DNA from: Chitinophaga barathri
Lineage (GTDB): Bacteria; Bacteroidota; Bacteroidia; Chitinophagales; Chitinophagaceae
Reading direction: 5' to 3'
Assembly: GCF_003807585.1 (NCBI RefSeq)
Contig: NZ_RMBX01000009.1
Span: forward strand, 1 to 64,000
Length of the DNA: 64,000 bases
In this document: piece after piece, positions 61,546 to 64,000 of the stretch
Numbering within the stretch: the stretch's first letter is position 1
Layout: every line of letters begins with the position of its first letter
Notes under the pieces: model-generated
What the model was told of the DNA's origin: nothing
Seen by the model: only the letters and a program-made list of their open reading frames with translations
Databases searched by the model: none
Position numbers and translations under genes: made by a program

Positions 61546-62979
61546 ATGAAAATCAATTCCACTCCGGCTCAATGCCTTACCCTGCGCGGCTTCACACGTG
61601 CATTGTTCATCTCATTCCTCAGCCTGCTGCTGTTCCAGGGATGTAAAAAATTTGATGACAAACCCCGCAAAGCGGTAACCCTCGAACTGATTGCAGACAA
61701 CCTCGTGTCACCCCTTGGCGCCACCGAATCGCCGGACAACACCAAACGGCTGTTTATCCTGGACCAGGTGGGCAAGGTCTGGATCGTGGACAAAAACGGC
61801 AATAAACTGCCCACGCCTTTTATAGATGTCAGCGCAAACATGGTGACGCTGAATGCCGGTTATGACGAACGCGGGCTGCTGGGATTTACGTTCCACCCCA
61901 ATTACAAACAGAACGGGAAATTTTACATCTATTACAACCGCCGTCCCCGCGCGGGCGGCCCTGTACCGGGCGCCAACTGGAACAACCTCAGCCGTATTTC
62001 GGAGTTTAAGGTATCCGCCAATCCGGACATGGCGGACCTGAGCTCTGAAAAGATCCTGCTGGACCTGGACGATCCGCAATCCAATCACAACGGCGGCGCG
62101 ATCGCTTTCGGGCCGGACGGTTATCTCTACATTGCCATCGGTGACGGCGGCGGTGCGAATGATGTGGCGAGCGGGCATGTGACGGACTGGTACCTCCCCA
62201 ATGCGGGTGGCAACGGCCAGGATATCGATTCCAACCTTTTTGGAAATATCCTCCGGATAGACGTGAACAGCGGCAGCCCTTACAGCATTCCCGCCGGCAA
62301 TCCTTTTGTAGGCAAACCCGGTATGGATGAGATCTATGCCTACGGTTTCCGCAACCCTTACCGCTTCTCTTTTGACATGGGCGGCAATCATTGGTTATAC
62401 GCGGGCGACGCGGGCCAGGTGCTTTATGAAGAGATCAACGTGGTGAGAAGAGGCGGCAATTACGGCTGGAACGTCAAAGAAGGCACTCATTGTTTCAACG
62501 CGGCGAACAACAGCGTGGAACTCCCGGGATGCCCTAACGTGGATGTATTCGGCATGAACTTCATCGATCCGGTGATCGAATTAAACAACAGCGCCAATCC
62601 CTCGGGCGGCAAAGCCACAACCATCATCGGCGGCAACGTGTACCGCGGGAAAGACATTCCTGAGCTCAGGGGGATGTACCTCTTTGGCAGTTTTTCACAA
62701 CCCGGCGGCGTGCCAAATGGTGAACTGTTTGTAACCAACCCCGGCAATGGCGGCGGGTTATGGTCTTACCGGGAACTGATCCTCAAAGACCGGCCAAATG
62801 ACCTGGGTTATTACCTGAAAGGTTTCGGGCAGGATATGGACGGCGAAGTATACCTCACGGTGTCCGGTGTAGCGGGGCCATCGGGTGCTACGGGCAAGGT
62901 GTTTAAGCTGGTGCAGGAGAAAAAACACGGGCATGGCGATGATGACGATGACAACAGCGGGCATGGCGGGAAAAGATAA
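61546..62979 (+). CDS. soluble PQQ-dependent sugar dehydrogenase, lipoprotein form
   Basis: A 477-residue lipoprotein from ATG 61546: hydrophobic signal, then LLFQGC with the acylated Cys. The six-bladed propeller of the soluble aldose/glucose dehydrogenase family is recognised from DERGLLGFTFHPNYKQNGKFYIYYN, SNHNGGAIAFGPDGYLYIAIGDGGGANDV, DEIYAYGFRNPYRFSFD and GDAGQVLYEEINVVRRGGNYGWNVKEG, which contain the PQQ- and calcium-binding residues. No PQQ biosynthesis gene is near, so the cofactor must be imported or made elsewhere. The C-terminus is an unusual His/Asp tail (KHGHGDDDDDNSGHGG) that could bind metal. Confidence 0.9.
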   Translation: MKINSTPAQCLTLRGFTRALFISFLSLLLFQGCKKFDDKPRKAVTLELIADNLVSPLGATESPDNTKRLFILDQVGKVWIVDKNGNKLPTPFIDVSANMVTLNAGYDERGLLGFTFHPNYKQNGKFYIYYNRRPRAGGPVPGANWNNLSRISEFKVSANPDMADLSSEKILLDLDDPQSNHNGGAIAFGPDGYLYIAIGDGGGANDVASGHVTDWYLPNAGGNGQDIDSNLFGNILRIDVNSGSPYSIPAGNPFVGKPGMDEIYAYGFRNPYRFSFDMGGNHWLYAGDAGQVLYEEINVVRRGGNYGWNVKEGTHCFNAANNSVELPGCPNVDVFGMNFIDPVIELNNSANPSGGKATTIIGGNVYRGKDIPELRGMYLFGSFSQPGGVPNGELFVTNPGNGGGLWSYRELILKDRPNDLGYYLKGFGQDMDGEVYLTVSGVAGPSGATGKVFKLVQEKKHGHGDDDDDNSGHGGKR

Positions 62980-62992
62980 TCCATAACGCCGT

Positions 62993-63029
62993 AACATAAA
63001 AAGCCGCAACTGATGCGGCTTTTTATGTT
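62993..63029. terminator. bidirectional terminator between PQQ and MFS genes
   Basis: A perfect 16-bp stem AACATAAAAAGCCGCA / TGCGGCTTTTTATGTT with a 5-nt loop, T run on the right and A run on the left. It lies 13 bp after the PQQ gene and 7 bp past the stop of the convergent MFS gene. Confidence 0.92.
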
Positions 63030-63036
63030 ATCTTTT

Positions 63037-64000
63037 TTATTCGGCCGGCACGGACGGCGTATTGTCCTCAATGGGCAATACCACATGTTGTTTTCTTTCC
63101 CGGCTCAGCACTTTGTAGGTGAACACAATGCTGAGCAATATGCAGGCTGCCCCGAGCAGGAAGTGAATGCCGGGGAATTGGAACGGCGCTTTGTCCGTCG
63201 TGAAATAAGTAAAGGAACCGTTCATAATGATCGGGCCGAAGATGGCAGTGAGGCTCATCAGGCTGGTGAGGGCGCCCTGCAGCTCTCCCTGTTGGTTAGC
63301 CGGCACATGGCCCGAGATCACGGATTGCAGGGATGGCCCACAAATACCGCCCAGGCAATAAGGGATCAGGAAAAGGAACATCATCCATCCCTGGGTGGCA
63401 AAGGCAAAAAGCACCAGCCCCAGGATATAAAAAGACAGGCCGACGTAAATACTCTTTTCATTGCCCAGTTTAGGCACCACCACCCGGGTAAGCCCGGCCT
63501 GCACTCCGCCTACCAGCACGCCTACCACCGCCAGTGAAATACCCACCATCTTTTCGCTCCAGCCAAAACGGTAAATGGTGAAAAAGTTCCAGTTGCCCTG
63601 TACGGCCTGCGCACCAAGATAGATCAGGAAAAAACTCGCCGCCAGCCCTCTTATCTCCGGGTGTTTGAACAGGAAAAGCAGCGAACCCAAAGGGTTGGCG
63701 CGCTCCCAGCTGAAGGCCCGGCGGTTTTCTTTCGAAAGCGATTCAGGCAGGATAAAATACCCGTACAGGCAGTTCACCAGGCAAAGCACCGCGGCAGCGT
63801 AAAACGGCGCCCTGATACCCCAGTTTGCCAGCAATGCGCCCAAAGCAGGCCCGAGCACAAATCCCAGCCCAAAAGCCGCGCCGATCAACCCGAAGTTTTT
63901 TGCCTTGCTGGTTTCATCCGTGCTCACGTCCGCGATGTAAGCGGAAGCAGTCGTAAAGCTCGCGCCGGTGATGCCCGCGATCACGCGGCCTACAAACAGC
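63037..64000 (-). CDS. TetA-like MFS transporter, truncated by the window edge
   Basis: The last 321 or so residues of a Major Facilitator transporter; the N-terminus lies beyond position 64000, because the frame is open to the edge (LFVGRVIAGITGASFTTASAYIADVS). That segment and FGLIGAAFGLGFVLGPALGALLANWG are motif C and its surroundings, as in TetA/TCR-type drug:proton antiporters. Several hydrophobic helices follow, and the protein ends in a charged tail. Efflux of a drug or metabolite is the usual role; the substrate is unknown and tetracycline resistance should not be assumed. Confidence 0.88.
   Translation of the reverse strand, partial: LFVGRVIAGITGASFTTASAYIADVSTDETSKAKNFGLIGAAFGLGFVLGPALGALLANWGIRAPFYAAAVLCLVNCLYGYFILPESLSKENRRAFSWERANPLGSLLFLFKHPEIRGLAASFFLIYLGAQAVQGNWNFFTIYRFGWSEKMVGISLAVVGVLVGGVQAGLTRVVVPKLGNEKSIYVGLSFYILGLVLFAFATQGWMMFLFLIPYCLGGICGPSLQSVISGHVPANQQGELQGALTSLMSLTAIFGPIIMNGSFTYFTTDKAPFQFPGIHFLLGAACILLSIVFTYKVLSRERKQHVVLPIEDNTPSVPAE

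Overview
The window looks like a chromosomal segment of a member of the Bacteroidota, most likely the Chitinophagaceae (a Chitinophaga-like organism). This rests on a SusC/SusD pair driven by an ECF sigma factor and FecR, a giant PKD protein with a CHU_C/T9SS type B C-terminus, several promoters of the TTTG-N19-22-TAnnTTTG type, and a general lack of Shine-Dalgarno sequences. The genus is inference; no rRNA gene is present. Layout: 0-11.4 kb holds ribBA, an Oar-like TonB receptor, an A/T-rich pair of exported proteins of unknown role, and an esterase plus siderophore-receptor pair that looks like iron uptake. 11.4-16.7 kb is a compact six-gene operon: esterase, ATP-grasp ligase, GCS2 carboxylate-amine ligase, class I glutamine amidotransferase, an ATP-grasp-like protein and RidA. 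It resembles a pathway that builds and trims a small amide-linked metabolite, but no product is known to me. 16.9-35.8 kb is mostly housekeeping: ddl, a PASTA protein and a rhodanese; an Alvin-type ferredoxin divergent from a LuxC-like acyl-CoA reductase; HtrA; proS with a propeller histidine kinase and LytTR regulator; a FadL-type porin; miaA; a CCA-adding enzyme; a Sua5/YrdC protein and a glycosyltransferase. The most notable system lies at 35.98-38.38 kb: a microviridin-type graspetide (omega-ester peptide) cluster. It has two short precursor genes, one too short for routine ORF calling, each with a PFFAQ-L leader motif and a T-x-KYPSDGDE core. They are followed by a strong intrinsic terminator/attenuator and two translationally coupled ATP-grasp ligases resembling MdnB and MdnC. 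No transporter, acetyltransferase or protease gene is adjacent. 38.4-41.9 kb holds dapD and a tRNA-Leu(CAG) gene followed by a small accessory island (lipoprotein, IS3-type remnant, DUF1826-like gene). The island ends in a degenerate copy of the tRNA 3' end plus its terminator, as expected of an old tRNA-targeted insertion. 42-50 kb is a minus-strand sigma-FecR-SusC-SusD-discoidin lipoprotein locus for glycan uptake. 50.4-64 kb holds the giant PKD adhesin-like protein, a DUF4965 (GtaA-like) and GH92 pair acting on glycans or glycoproteins, a small membrane peptide, a soluble PQQ sugar dehydrogenase and a truncated TetA-like MFS transporter at the window edge. No CRISPR array, prophage, rRNA or intact transposon was seen.
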